Program-made: the position numbers and the translations under genes
Part shown: one piece after another, positions 52,452 to 62,184 of the stretch
Position numbering within the stretch: the first letter of the stretch is position 1
How the letters are laid out: each line of letters starts with the position of its first letter
Source: an uncultured Gammaproteobacteria bacterium
Lineage (GTDB): Bacteria; Pseudomonadota; Gammaproteobacteria; GCA-001735895
DNA: 64,000 bases
NCBI GenBank assembly: GCA_913061315.1
Contig: CAJXUC010000005.1
Coordinates: forward strand, 42,485-106,484
Direction: 5' to 3'
The notes under the pieces: generated by a model
What the model was told of the DNA's origin: nothing
Database searches by the model: none
Seen by the model: only the letters and a program-made list of their open reading frames with translations

Positions 52452-53150
52452 ATGCCACATCAAATTCCATTTATAGACTGGATTGCGCTTTCCATATTTT
52501 TTGGTGGATGGATTACCTACACTTGGTTCGCAGATCATAGTCGTTGGTCAGGCAAAAGCCTGCCACGTGTCATGGACTTTCATCGCCATCGATGGATGTG
52601 TCAAGTATTACAACGGGAGGTCCGCGTACCCGATACCATTGTTATGGGTAATTTTGTGCAAAGCGCCGTATTTTTTGCATCAACGGCAATACTCATAATT
52701 GGTGGGTTAGTAGCGGCACTTGGCGCATCCGATAAAGTGCTAGGTGCGCTTACAACGCTTCCCTTTGTTAGCCCTACACCACAAGAACTATGGGGTTTAA
52801 AAGTAGCGTCAGCAATAACCGTTTATATATATGCCTTTGTTAAGTTTATTTGGGCCGTACGCCTGGCGAACTATAGTGCTATTTTGTTCAGTGCGGCTCC
52901 TTTTAACGCTGGCAAATTCAATGATGAATATGCGATAGAGCTGGGTAAAATGATAGGTCTTTTTGGTTTACATTTTAATCATGGATTACGGGCCAATTTT
53001 TTCGCTTTAGCTATACTTGCCTGGTGGATTAACCCTTACTTCTTCATTGCTTCAACTTCCATCGTTTTATATGTTTTATATCGTAGAGAATTTCGCTCAA
53101 AATCACTACAGGCAGTTAATCGACTCAAAAAAATTGCGAGTAAAGAGTAA
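52452..53150 (+). CDS. DUF599 membrane protein
   Basis: A 232-residue membrane protein with about five helices. The N-terminal motif DWIALSIFFGGWITYTWFAD (20) and the basic MDFHRHRWMCQVLQRE, followed by QSAVFFASTAILIIGGLVA, are typical of DUF599. Its activity is unknown. Upstream GGAG lies 12 bases before ATG. It is monocistronic by position. Confidence 0.88.
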   Translation: MPHQIPFIDWIALSIFFGGWITYTWFADHSRWSGKSLPRVMDFHRHRWMCQVLQREVRVPDTIVMGNFVQSAVFFASTAILIIGGLVAALGASDKVLGALTTLPFVSPTPQELWGLKVASAITVYIYAFVKFIWAVRLANYSAILFSAAPFNAGKFNDEYAIELGKMIGLFGLHFNHGLRANFFALAILAWWINPYFFIASTSIVLYVLYRREFRSKSLQAVNRLKKIASKE

Positions 53151-53559
53151 GTGCAATAAGTCTGATCAGCATAAGTTTTAGCACGTTTCAATCATTTAAA
53201 AATCTCATAGAATGACTATTCTAAGAGAAACAATTGATAATGCAGAAACAGAAACTCTAAAAGAACTCGGATAGCCAATATAAATTAATAACGCTGATCC
53301 GAGTTTATTGCTTTCTGTTATTCTTTTTCTAAACGCCCTATATTTGTGTAGCAAATTACTTTCAACCATAACTAAACAAAAAGCCATATTGGTTATGGTC
53401 TCAATTCAACTGATCTTAGGATATGCCAAAATGGTAAAACCGCCGTTTTTCAGTCAGAGTGAAGTATAACCTTCACAATCTCAACTGAAGTAGAGGTTCG
53501 CATTACTCAGTGCAGCATGAAGTGATATCAAAATACCCAGTAATTATTGAAAACTGAAA
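53151..53559. other. 409-bp gap with one inverted repeat and a tiny open frame
   Basis: AACTCGGAT (53264-53272) and ATCCGAGTT (53297-53305) form a perfect 9-bp inverted repeat with a 24-base loop. A 20-codon ATG frame (53212-53274) ends inside the left arm; nothing supports its translation. No gene otherwise. Confidence 0.4.
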
Positions 53560-53904
53560 TTAAAACTTACGATCATAAGGGGTCTGCCCGCCAGTCAATG
53601 TAAGGTCTAATTTCATGATATTATTATTCAAAGCAACAAGACCCCAGTTAACACCATCAGGCCCATCAATGAAATCCTGAAATTCAGAACATGAAATCCC
53701 TTCTTTTACTTCCCATACGCAATATATTGGACCCTCTAAAGCCATAGGCATAAATGAATGGTTAAAAAAACCTTTCATCATAGTAATTTCAATATTTTTT
53801 GCAAAGGCAGCTTCGTCGTTCATTAATGTACCCGTTTTGCTCCACCATTGACTCGCCATTTCAGGTTTGAAGTGATGATAAACAATATAAAATGATGATG
53901 CCAT
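53560..53904 (-). CDS. hypothetical protein, possibly ferredoxin-like fold
   Basis: A 114-residue soluble protein without a family I can name. The pattern of strands and helices (SFYIVYHHFKPEMASQWW at the start, IYCVWEVKEGISCSEFQDFI later) resembles small dimeric alpha+beta barrel proteins. GGAAATC lies just before ATG. It is the downstream neighbour of a broken cupin gene on the same strand, 65 bases away, and may have shared an operon with it. Confidence 0.6.
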   Translation of the reverse strand: MASSFYIVYHHFKPEMASQWWSKTGTLMNDEAAFAKNIEITMMKGFFNHSFMPMALEGPIYCVWEVKEGISCSEFQDFIDGPDGVNWGLVALNNNIMKLDLTLTGGQTPYDRKF

Positions 53905-53969
53905 TTTGATTTCCTTTACGATTTTTTATTAATAAAAAGGTCTATTGTGTAATGACCTTAAGTGTCTAG

Positions 53970-54349
53970 TTATAATTTATTAATTAGCTTGAGTCCAAGG
54001 GTCGAAGTTTTTCCTGTTTCGGCAAACTCATATATTACCCATGTCCCATCGACAATTACCCAACCATCATGACCCGACACAAAGTAATATGCATCTCCTG
54101 GTCCAATTCCTATTTTTGAAACATCATCATGCGAACCACTTAAACGTCCTGAGATGACGACCCCTGCATGACCAGCCTGACAGCTATGTCCACCCACTAT
54201 GGGTTGGATACATTCAGGCCAAACCTAGCCTGATTCAACCACTGACCTAGTTGCATTCACATTATCGAGTTAATAACATCTACTCTTGCTTTGGGTGACG
54301 TTTTCACTTCATCTGAATTATCAAAATTATTTTTGTATAAACCTGTCAT
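53970..54349 (-). pseudogene. broken cupin gene (one frameshift, one nonsense codon)
   Basis: Joining frames restores a cupin of about 125 residues. The frame from ATG 54349 (MTGLYKNNFDNSDEVKTSPK, then VDVINS) must shift by one base near 54265 to reach DNVNATRSVVESG. That is followed by a TAG at 54226-54228 where the family has Trp, and then VWPECIQPIVGGHSCQAGHA and the second motif GIGPGDAYYFVSGHDGWV. The intact 75-codon tail (53970-54197) starts at an internal Met. Sequencing error is possible for one of the two lesions. Confidence 0.7.
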
Positions 54350-54946
54350 TTTATTTCTTTTATTCTATGAAGTATGGCACTAGTTTCGAAAAGAATAAAT
54401 TTAAAAAGTGTCATATTAAATGAATCTTTTATTAGCGCCATAGACAAACTATAATACCATATGCTATTTTTTGCATTAATTTTTTATTTAAAATCCCTGT
54501 AGACATCCTATTTTATCTACATTTATTAATAGGCTACAGTTCAGACTTTCGGTTCTCTCCTTTAAAGAGTCATCGAACCTCAATCAATGCTTTATTATTA
54601 ATTTCTTTTTCTGACTGGGGCAGTAAGCCTGCTTTTTATTAAACATTTCAAAATTTAATCTAAAATACATAGATGAACAAACTGACACAAGCAACAGTAG
54701 ATAAATTGATACTGTAATTAATGGAATGGTATAATAGTCAAGTCAGTGATTTAAATTGTCTGCTGATTAATTAAATAATATAAACCAACATCTCTAGATC
54801 ATTTCGGCTAAGCTATCTTTGAAATTAGTATACTAGTACTCTGGACCATTAATTATCAGATTATCATAGTGCTATTTTAGAGCCGTATGTTGGGTCATAC
54901 ATATCGTTGCTTCTCCAGTTGTAAATAATACGATTCACGGATCTTG
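54350..54946. other. 597-bp gap without a gene
   Basis: AT-rich sequence with no frame, RNA gene or long repeat recognised. A weak hairpin with T-run (GCAG-loop-CTGC-TTTTT) lies near 54620-54637. Confidence 0.5.
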
Positions 54947-55597
54947 ATGCTCAATTACCAACTTAAGCGTGAAACAGTTCAGGTCAACTCAAATGAGTTT
55001 AGTATTTGCTCGTTGTTAGATAATCAACAATTTGACAAAGATGATCATGAAGCCGCTGCACTGGGAATTACGTCGTCAAACTGGTCGTTGTTTGGTATTA
55101 TCTGGCCGGCATCACATATCCTTGCTGCCGAGATAAGCACCTTTAATTTTGTTGGTAAACGGGTACTTGAACTGGGTTGCGGCATTGGGCTCGCTAGCCT
55201 TTTATTACATAAAATGAAAATAGATATTACTGCTAGTGATTATCACCCCCGCGCTAAGGAGTTCCTCGACAGGAACGTCAGTGAGAATAATCTATCCCCA
55301 ATTAAATTTCAGAGGGTGGATTTTGAAAAAAAAACCGACTCGCTGGGAAAATTCGACTTGATTATTGCAAGCGATATACTTTATCAACCTCATCAAGCCC
55401 AGTTTGTTTCCAGCTTTATATCGTCTCACTCCAATCACGATGGAGAAGTCGTACTCGTCGATCCAGGCAGAGAAAATCGATCTAAGTTTACGGCTTGTAT
55501 GACGGCTCTAGGGTATAACCATCAATTCAAAAACTTCAATCAGACGGGCGCTGCAGGTATCAGATGCAAAGGTCAAATACTGCACTATCAACGTTAA
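54947..55597 (+). CDS. class I SAM-dependent methyltransferase (METTL21/family-16-like)
   Basis: A 216-residue Rossmann-fold methyltransferase. The SAM motif is VLELGCGIGLASLLLHKM, motif II DITASDYHPRA, and the post-motif LIIASDILYQPHQA resembles protein-lysine methyltransferases of family 16 (METTL21 group). The N-terminal ITSSNWSLFGIIWPASHILA (20) also fits, with WP before the SAM site. The target, probably a protein, is unknown. Start at ATG 54947; no strong ribosome site. Confidence 0.8.
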   Translation: MLNYQLKRETVQVNSNEFSICSLLDNQQFDKDDHEAAALGITSSNWSLFGIIWPASHILAAEISTFNFVGKRVLELGCGIGLASLLLHKMKIDITASDYHPRAKEFLDRNVSENNLSPIKFQRVDFEKKTDSLGKFDLIIASDILYQPHQAQFVSSFISSHSNHDGEVVLVDPGRENRSKFTACMTALGYNHQFKNFNQTGAAGIRCKGQILHYQR

Positions 55598-55753
55598 TCT
55601 ATCCTTGTCAGCGATCACATTGAGTCTTTATATAGCATACAAATTAAGCTTAGTTTTTAACCTTGATTGGATTCCGTTCTGAATCATCAAGTACTGATCA
55701 CATTGATTTTTTTAACCTAAGTGGCGGCATTAATAGGCCATTCAAAATATCGT

Positions 55754-56578
55754 TTAGCCCACTCGATACAGTATCCAGTCTAACATTCGGTGGCTCATTA
55801 TTCGTTTTAGCCAGCCAAACAGATAGGTCGGGAAAGTCACTGGATAACGTATTTTTGGTCGATTACTTTCCAGTGCATGCACTACGCGATTGAGTACTGC
55901 ATTGGGCGGCAATGTGAATGGCTGAAGGCTTCTCGTCGCTTCAAATCGTTCAATCATTTTATAATAGCGTTCACGGTGAACACTCCTATCTACATCAATA
56001 TTTTTTTTGAACGATTCATAAGCATTGGCCCGAAATTGGCTTTCTATTGGGCCAGGCTCAATCAAGCTGACAAAGATACCTGTGCCAGTCAGCTCTAACC
56101 TTAGGGTATCGCTAAAGCCCTCTATTGCAAATTTACTCGCATTGTAAGCACCCCGCATAGACATGGCAGCAAACCCCAAAACAGAACTGTTTTGAATTAT
56201 GCGACCGTACCCTTGTGCTCGCATTGTCGGGATAACAAGATTGGTTAACTCCATCCAGCCAAATACATTAACTTCAAACTGTTCCCGAATCGCACATCGA
56301 CTCAAATCTTCACAAGCGCCTGGCTGTCCATAAGCGCCGTTATTAAAAAGACCGTACAATTGACCTCCCGTTTTTTCTAACACCTGTTCTACAGCGACTT
56401 TAATACTGTTTGAATCACTGTAGTCAAGCAACAAACACTCAATTCCAGCCGCTTCTAACGACGCACGGTCATTTTTATTTCGAACAGCGGCAAAAACTCG
56501 ATAGCCTCGTAAATGTAAACCCAGTGCAACGCATTCACCAATACCACTCGAACAACCGGTGATTAATATGCTTCTCAT
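55754..56578 (-). CDS. SDR-family oxidoreductase, YbbO-like
   Basis: A 274-residue short-chain dehydrogenase with classical features: ILITGCSSGIGECVALGLH (cofactor loop), LFNNGAYGQPG (NNAG-type), catalytic Ser in IIQNSSVLGF and YNASK. The C-terminal RYPVTFPTYLFGWLKRIMSH resembles retinol-dehydrogenase-like bacterial SDRs such as YbbO, which reduce aldehydes. Its ATG overlaps the stop of the phosphatase gene by 4 bases, so the two are cotranslated. Confidence 0.88.
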   Translation of the reverse strand: MRSILITGCSSGIGECVALGLHLRGYRVFAAVRNKNDRASLEAAGIECLLLDYSDSNSIKVAVEQVLEKTGGQLYGLFNNGAYGQPGACEDLSRCAIREQFEVNVFGWMELTNLVIPTMRAQGYGRIIQNSSVLGFAAMSMRGAYNASKFAIEGFSDTLRLELTGTGIFVSLIEPGPIESQFRANAYESFKKNIDVDRSVHRERYYKMIERFEATRSLQPFTLPPNAVLNRVVHALESNRPKIRYPVTFPTYLFGWLKRIMSHRMLDWILYRVG

Positions 56579-57090
56579 AACCAGTCTGGCCTGAACACTT
56601 GCTCACAAATTGCTGTTGTCTCAAATGATTGAGACCACTCTCCATCTAAAAGAATATGCACTAATGTGGCTGGCGGCATAATCTCTCCAGTTAGTGACTT
56701 CGGTATATCACCGACAAACTGTCTCGCTAGCATTTCCAATCCTGGATTATGTCCAACTAATAACAATCGCTTCACTTGCTTCGGTGTTTGGCATAAAACG
56801 TTCAGGAGGTTTTGTACCTCGGCCTCATAAATTGAAATTTCAAAATCGATAACTGATTGGTCAAGCCCAACAGTCACACAAACCGCTTTTGCAGTGCTTC
56901 CTGTGCGAACCGCAGATGAACAAAAAATTCTATCGGGCAGCAACTTTTGATCTTTAATCCATTCGCCTACCAGTATGGACTGCTGCTCACCCTGCTGACT
57001 CAATTGACGACCGAAATCACCTCGGTCATCCCATGAAGGTGGTTTCGATGATGCATGCCCATGACGCAATAGTAATAATTCAACTGACAT
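56575..57090 (-). CDS. SixA-like histidine phosphatase
   Basis: A 171-residue phosphoglycerate-mutase-fold phosphatase. The catalytic motif LLLLRHGHASS is at the N-terminus, and the second His is in LLLVGHNPGLEMLARQ. SixA dephosphorylates His on signalling proteins in E. coli; other small members act on different substrates. GTCAGT start region lacks a strong ribosome site. It overlaps the SDR gene. Confidence 0.85.
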   Translation of the reverse strand: MSVELLLLRHGHASSKPPSWDDRGDFGRQLSQQGEQQSILVGEWIKDQKLLPDRIFCSSAVRTGSTAKAVCVTVGLDQSVIDFEISIYEAEVQNLLNVLCQTPKQVKRLLLVGHNPGLEMLARQFVGDIPKSLTGEIMPPATLVHILLDGEWSQSFETTAICEQVFRPDWL

Positions 57091-57479
57091 TTTTATACCC
57101 TATTGTTACTGATTGAACATCAAACCCCGTTGTATGAATCAACCCTGTTAGAACGCTTACTCAACCCCCTCACCATTAAACTGGAATAAAGAAGAACAAG
57201 TATATTTGATAAATTAATACTAATTAAAGTTAAAGTCACCTACTTCAGCCTTCTTTCACATTGTTAATATTGGTGCACAGTCTTAGAATTATTTTTACTT
57301 AACTACATTCAAACATTCAAATATCGATACTGTCGGCGCCAGCAGACTAAATTAAAGCTTCTAGCTTATTTTACGTCAGTAAACAGTTTAATTATTATTT
57401 TGTAGTCTGATACCTACAATAATATTATTTCTGTCCTACACTCATACTTAACTAACAGTCGATCAATCCTCGTAGCTTA
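57091..57479. other. 389-bp divergent gap without a gene
   Basis: AT-rich region between the minus-strand phosphatase-SDR pair and the plus-strand GGDEF-EAL gene. It should hold both promoters. No frame, RNA or long repeat seen. Confidence 0.5.
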
Positions 57480-60479
57480 ATGATTCGATGTATTAATAAT
57501 ATGACTAATAAAATAAATACAAATGCCCTGCAGTTAGAAAATGAGAGCCTGCGTCAAGAGCTTCATAGTATTAATCAAACCAAGAAAAATATTCTAATCT
57601 ATAACCAGCAATTTGAAAAAGCATTTGGCGTCAAAAGTGAAAACCTGGAGTCATTGCTGCCAGCTGATTTTTTTAACCTAGAGCTTGCTAATCCAACTAA
57701 AAGTCATGATTTATCTTTTTTGCATTCGTGGAAAGCTGAATTACGCCAAAGAACTGATACAAGACTTCAGGACAAAATAAAGAAAACCAACCAGCTTTCT
57801 GCAACAAATAAAAACGCACTGCTGCAAGAGTTTCAAGTTCAACAGATTAATCTGGAAGTCCAGAACGAAGAATTGCGCGATGCCCGAGATGAAGCTGAGG
57901 TCCTGGCTTTGTCTCGCTACACTGAGCTATTTAACTTTGCACCAATAGGTTATCTTGTTCTCAACTCAAATAGTAGAATCACACAAGCCAACAAACATGG
58001 TGCAAGTTTACTGGGCCTTAAAGAATTAGACTCAAATGTAAAGTTTTTTGTAAACTATGTCGCGCTTCAATATCGGATTGCGTTTCGCAATTTTTTAGCC
58101 GAGGCATTCGAAACAAATATTAGACAACACTGTGAAATATCAATACTAATTGGTAAGCAGTCTATGTGGCTTAATCTTGAGGCTAATATAGGCGAAGTGG
58201 CTACTGACTGTTTTGTTGCCATAATTGACATAACAGAACGTAAAAAGGCTTTGTTATGGAAAAACGCTCGTACTCGTGTATTGGAACTCATTGCGAATGA
58301 TGAAACGTTACCAACCATTTTGGAGTCCATTGTTCTTGGTATTGAACAAGAACATCCAGACATGTTATGTAGCATTTTGTTATTAGATGATTCAGGTAAA
58401 TATCTGCTGATTGGCGCAGGACCGAGCCTTCCAACGTTTTATAATGACGCAATTAATGGCATAAAGGTTGAAATGGGTGCTGGTTCTTGTGGAACAGCAG
58501 CCTTTTCTAATGAACGTGTCATTGTTGAGGATGTCCATACCCATCCTTACTGGTCGGCTTATACAGACTTGGCAAGCGAGGCAAAGTTAGGCGCGTGTTG
58601 GTCAGAACCAATACGCGATACAAATGGTCAAGTGCTTGGCACTTTCGCCGTCTATCATAAAAAAATATATTCCCCAACAGAAAGTGACTTTACTGTCCTA
58701 GAACAAATGGCAGATTTAGCCAGTATTGTGATTGAGAAAAAAAAGAAAGATTTGATACTAAAGTCTAGTGAAAATCGTTTGCGGTTTGTATTAGCAGCAA
58801 CGAAACAAGCTTGGTTTGATTTAAATCTTCAGTCAGGTGAGGTATTAACCAGTCCAGAATACTCAAAAATACTAGGGTATGATTCAGCCAAGTTTCATAG
58901 CGATTTACATGGCTGGCAAGACAGTCTGCATCCTGACGATCATGATGAAGTAATGGCTTCTTATTTTAAGTGCCTGAGCCAAGGTGGAAAATTTTCTGCA
59001 GAATATCGGCGTAGTAAAAAGGGCGGGACTTGGCTTTGGTTCAATACTACAGGTGAAATAACAGAGTGGAGCCCATCCCAAAAACCGTTAAGAATGATCG
59101 GCATTCATACAGACATCACCAATCGAAAGCAAACCGAAGAGCAGTTAGAGCACATTGCCCATTATGACTTACTGACTGGTTTACCAAACCGAGTGTATCT
59201 GGCAAACCTATTAAAGAATTCTATGGAGTGGTGTCAGAACCACAATCAATCTCTAGCCGTTGCATTCATTGATTTAGATAGCTTCAAAGTGATCAATGAT
59301 AACCAAGGCCACACCGCAGGAGACAAACTACTCATTACATTGTCACAACGTATGAAAGAAGCTCTGCGGGAAGGTGATACGCTTGCCCGCATTGGGGGTG
59401 ATGAATTTATTGTTGTTATGGTTGGTATTGACAGCATTGAAAGTGGTAAGCCTGTATTGGAACGTTTACTAAAAGCAGCTTCGGACCCTGTCACCCTGAA
59501 TAGAACGGTAGTGCGTGTGTCAGCCAGTATTGGTGTCACTCTATTTCCAAAAGATGGTGTGGAACCCGATCAACTCATGCGTCACGCCGACCAAGCTATG
59601 TATATCGCTAAGCTGGCAGGTAAGAATCGCTATCACTTATTTGATACCGAGCGCAATAATGCAATCACGATTCAAAGTGCAGAAATAGACGATATTCGTT
59701 TAGCTCTGAAACGAAATGATTTTTTGTTGCATTATCAACCTCAAGTCAATATGAAAACGGGTGAAGTAGTTGGTGTAGAGGCTTTAATTCGCTGGCAAAA
59801 TTCTGACCGTGGTTTAATCCTCCCCTTAGATTTTTTACCCGCTATAGAGGGTCACCCTATTAGTCTTGAGATGGGCGAGCGCGTCATAGACATCGCATTA
59901 AGTCAAATCAAGCAGTGGCTCAGTATGGGGCTAAGCCTGCCGATAAGTGTCAACGTTAGTGCTTATCAATTACAACAAAATGACTTCTCCACACGTTTAG
60001 CTGAATTGCTGACAGCTCATCCAGAAGTGAGCCCTCATTTACTTGAACTTGAAATACTAGAAACCGGTGTTCTGAGTGACATCGACCAGGTGTCAGTAAC
60101 CATGAATGCCTGCCATAAATTAGGCGTCTGTTTTGCCTTGGACGATTTTGGTACGGGGTATTCATCACTGACCCATATTAGGCGTCTACCAGCTTACTTA
60201 ATTAAAATTGACCAAAGCTTCGTGCGTGACATGTTAGAAGATACTGATGATTTAGCGATCGTTGACGGCGTAGTAAAACTGGCTAAAGCATTTCAACGTA
60301 AAGTAATGGCGGAAGGGGTAGAAACTATGGCCCATCGAGATGCGCTATTGGAGCTTGGTTGTCAATTAGCACAGGGTTATGGCATTGCTAGACCAATGCC
60401 ACCCGCAGATATTCCTCAATGGATTTCAAACTGGAATGAGACTGTTAGTTGGCAGAAGCCCAGCCTTATTTGTCCCTAG
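57480..60479 (+). CDS. PAS-GAF-PAS-GGDEF-EAL cyclic-di-GMP protein
   Basis: A 999-residue multi-sensor protein. Order: coiled coils (about 10-40 and 115-145), PAS (about 145-255), GAF (about 265-420, with GAGSCGTAAFSNERVIVEDV), PAS/PAC (about 430-550), GGDEF (about 555-715) and EAL (about 725-985). RIGGDEF, EALIRW and ALDDFGTGYSSLTHI are intact, so both synthesis and breakdown of cyclic di-GMP are possible. Its GAF resembles that of the 38.7-kb GGDEF-EAL protein, suggesting a shared signal. ATG 57501 is an alternative start. It leads a signalling block. Confidence 0.87.
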   Translation: MIRCINNMTNKINTNALQLENESLRQELHSINQTKKNILIYNQQFEKAFGVKSENLESLLPADFFNLELANPTKSHDLSFLHSWKAELRQRTDTRLQDKIKKTNQLSATNKNALLQEFQVQQINLEVQNEELRDARDEAEVLALSRYTELFNFAPIGYLVLNSNSRITQANKHGASLLGLKELDSNVKFFVNYVALQYRIAFRNFLAEAFETNIRQHCEISILIGKQSMWLNLEANIGEVATDCFVAIIDITERKKALLWKNARTRVLELIANDETLPTILESIVLGIEQEHPDMLCSILLLDDSGKYLLIGAGPSLPTFYNDAINGIKVEMGAGSCGTAAFSNERVIVEDVHTHPYWSAYTDLASEAKLGACWSEPIRDTNGQVLGTFAVYHKKIYSPTESDFTVLEQMADLASIVIEKKKKDLILKSSENRLRFVLAATKQAWFDLNLQSGEVLTSPEYSKILGYDSAKFHSDLHGWQDSLHPDDHDEVMASYFKCLSQGGKFSAEYRRSKKGGTWLWFNTTGEITEWSPSQKPLRMIGIHTDITNRKQTEEQLEHIAHYDLLTGLPNRVYLANLLKNSMEWCQNHNQSLAVAFIDLDSFKVINDNQGHTAGDKLLITLSQRMKEALREGDTLARIGGDEFIVVMVGIDSIESGKPVLERLLKAASDPVTLNRTVVRVSASIGVTLFPKDGVEPDQLMRHADQAMYIAKLAGKNRYHLFDTERNNAITIQSAEIDDIRLALKRNDFLLHYQPQVNMKTGEVVGVEALIRWQNSDRGLILPLDFLPAIEGHPISLEMGERVIDIALSQIKQWLSMGLSLPISVNVSAYQLQQNDFSTRLAELLTAHPEVSPHLLELEILETGVLSDIDQVSVTMNACHKLGVCFALDDFGTGYSSLTHIRRLPAYLIKIDQSFVRDMLEDTDDLAIVDGVVKLAKAFQRKVMAEGVETMAHRDALLELGCQLAQGYGIARPMPPADIPQWISNWNETVSWQKPSLICP

Positions 60480-60554
60480 CTAACTTAATTACGATAATTA
60501 AGCGGGTTGGAGTTGCACATAGAGCACTCAAAAAGGTTTTTCATAAATATTGAA

Positions 60555-62099
60555 ATGGCAATAAAAATGCAAAAATTTAAAATACTCATTATTGATGATA
60601 TAGAGAAAAACATCTTTGCTCTCACTACAGTTTTGGAGACAAATACCAACTTTGAGATAAAGGGCATCTCAAGCGCTATTGAAGCGCTTAGTTATATCGA
60701 TAATGAAACTTTTGACCTGATTTTATGTGATGTCCAAATGCCAAATATGGATGGATTTGAATTTGTTTCTATTATTAGATTGAGAAAAAAAACGGCTGAT
60801 ATTCCAGTTATATTTGTAAGTGCGCATCAAAAAAGTCATACATTTTTTCAAAAAGCTAAAAACTTAGGTGCCATTGATTATCTTGTAAAACCAATTGATG
60901 AAGATGAGCTCATACATCGCCTTAACGCCTACTACTCTTTTGCCAAAAGAGAGCATCAAAAAATAAATGAACTTAATATTTTGAATAATAAATTAGTCGT
61001 TGCTAATGAAATGTCACAGTTAATTGAAACGGCGAATGCGCCAATCTTTGGTATAGATACGAAAGGAAATGTCAATGAGTGGAACCAAAGAGCAGAAAAA
61101 ATTACTGGCTTCAAGAAAGAGGACGTGATGGATCAAGATCTTATTAAAAACTTTATTACTGATGATTATAAGTTTTCAGTAAGTGAAATAATGCATAAAG
61201 CACTCAAGGGTGAGGAAACTGCCAACTTTGAATTTCCGTTATTTACGAAATCTGGAAATAGAGTTGACGTATTACTTAACTCAACTACACGCCGTGGTGC
61301 CTCCGGACAGATTGTTGGGGTCATAGGCGTGGGTCAGGACATTACAGAACTGAATCAATTACAGGTTGAACGAGAATTAGAACGTAAAGAATCAGCTGCT
61401 CAAATAATTCAATCTTCTAAATTAGCAACACTAGGTGAAATGTCGACATCAGTCGCACACGAATTAAACCAACCACTTAATGTCATTCGTATGGCTGCGG
61501 GGAATAGCCGCCGGAAGATTATTAAAGGCACAGCTGATCCAGAATATCTGAACAATAAACTTAAACGCATTGAGGAGCAAACTGCCCGTGCAGCTGCCAT
61601 CATCGATCACATGCGTATGTTTGGGCGGGAGGCGAAGGAAAGTCCAGAACCAATTGATCCTCGAGACGTTGTTACGAAAGCACTAGATTTAATGGGTGAG
61701 CAACTACGGTTAGCGGGGATTGAAGTTGTAACCAAGTTACCCAAACACTGCTCGTCTATTTTAGGCCATACCATTCAAATGGAACAAGTAATCTTGAACC
61801 TACTGACCAATGCCAGAGATGCTATGGCAGAAAACGAGACTGAGACAACCATTACTTTACAGGTATTTGAAGACGAAAAAGGTGTTTATATTATATCGGA
61901 AGATACTGGTAAAGGAATCCCATCAGATGTTCTTCCTCGGATCTTTGAACCGTTTTTTACAACAAAAGAAATGGGTAAGGGCACCGGCTTAGGACTGTCT
62001 GTCAGTTATGGCATTATTCGTGAAATGAACGGCACCATTGTTGCTGAAAATATAGATGATGGCACTCGATTCACGATTAATCTTCCAATTATTAGTTAG
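60555..62099 (+). CDS. receiver-PAS-histidine kinase hybrid
   Basis: A 514-residue soluble signalling protein. The N-terminal receiver (about 1-125) has its phosphorylated Asp in [16 protein letters not shown]; a PAS domain (about 150-270) follows; then a HisKA domain with the phospho-His in [14 protein letters not shown] and an HATPase ([32 protein letters not shown]). The receiver is at the N-terminus, the reverse of usual hybrids. I start at ATG 60555 (MAIKMQKFK); 60567 is also possible. It lies 76 bases after the GGDEF-EAL gene, with a 7-bp inverted repeat (60484-60502) between. Confidence 0.87.
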   Translation: MAIKMQKFKILIIDDIEKNIFALTTVLETNTNFEIKGISSAIEALSYIDNETFDLILCDVQMPNMDGFEFVSIIRLRKKTADIPVIFVSAHQKSHTFFQKAKNLGAIDYLVKPIDEDELIHRLNAYYSFAKREHQKINELNILNNKLVVANEMSQLIETANAPIFGIDTKGNVNEWNQRAEKITGFKKEDVMDQDLIKNFITDDYKFSVSEIMHKALKGEETANFEFPLFTKSGNRVDVLLNSTTRRGASGQIVGVIGVGQDITELNQLQVERELERKESAAQIIQSSKLATLGEMSTSVAHELNQPLNVIRMAAGNSRRKIIKGTADPEYLNNKLKRIEEQTARAAAIIDHMRMFGREAKESPEPIDPRDVVTKALDLMGEQLRLAGIEVVTKLPKHCSSILGHTIQMEQVILNLLTNARDAMAENETETTITLQVFEDEKGVYIISEDTGKGIPSDVLPRIFEPFFTTKEMGKGTGLGLSVSYGIIREMNGTIVAENIDDGTRFTINLPIIS

Positions 62100-62184
62100 G
62101 ACAATATTTTATTTTCTAAATTATAAGGCACCACTTTTGACTCCGGTGTTTTAAAAATCAACCAGTTGATAATGAGGCTTTACT

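Noticed and set aside
54350..54946. tRNA or small RNA gene in the long gap
   Set aside because: No cloverleaf, no GGTTCGAATCC-type arm and no strong promoter-terminator pair were found on either strand.
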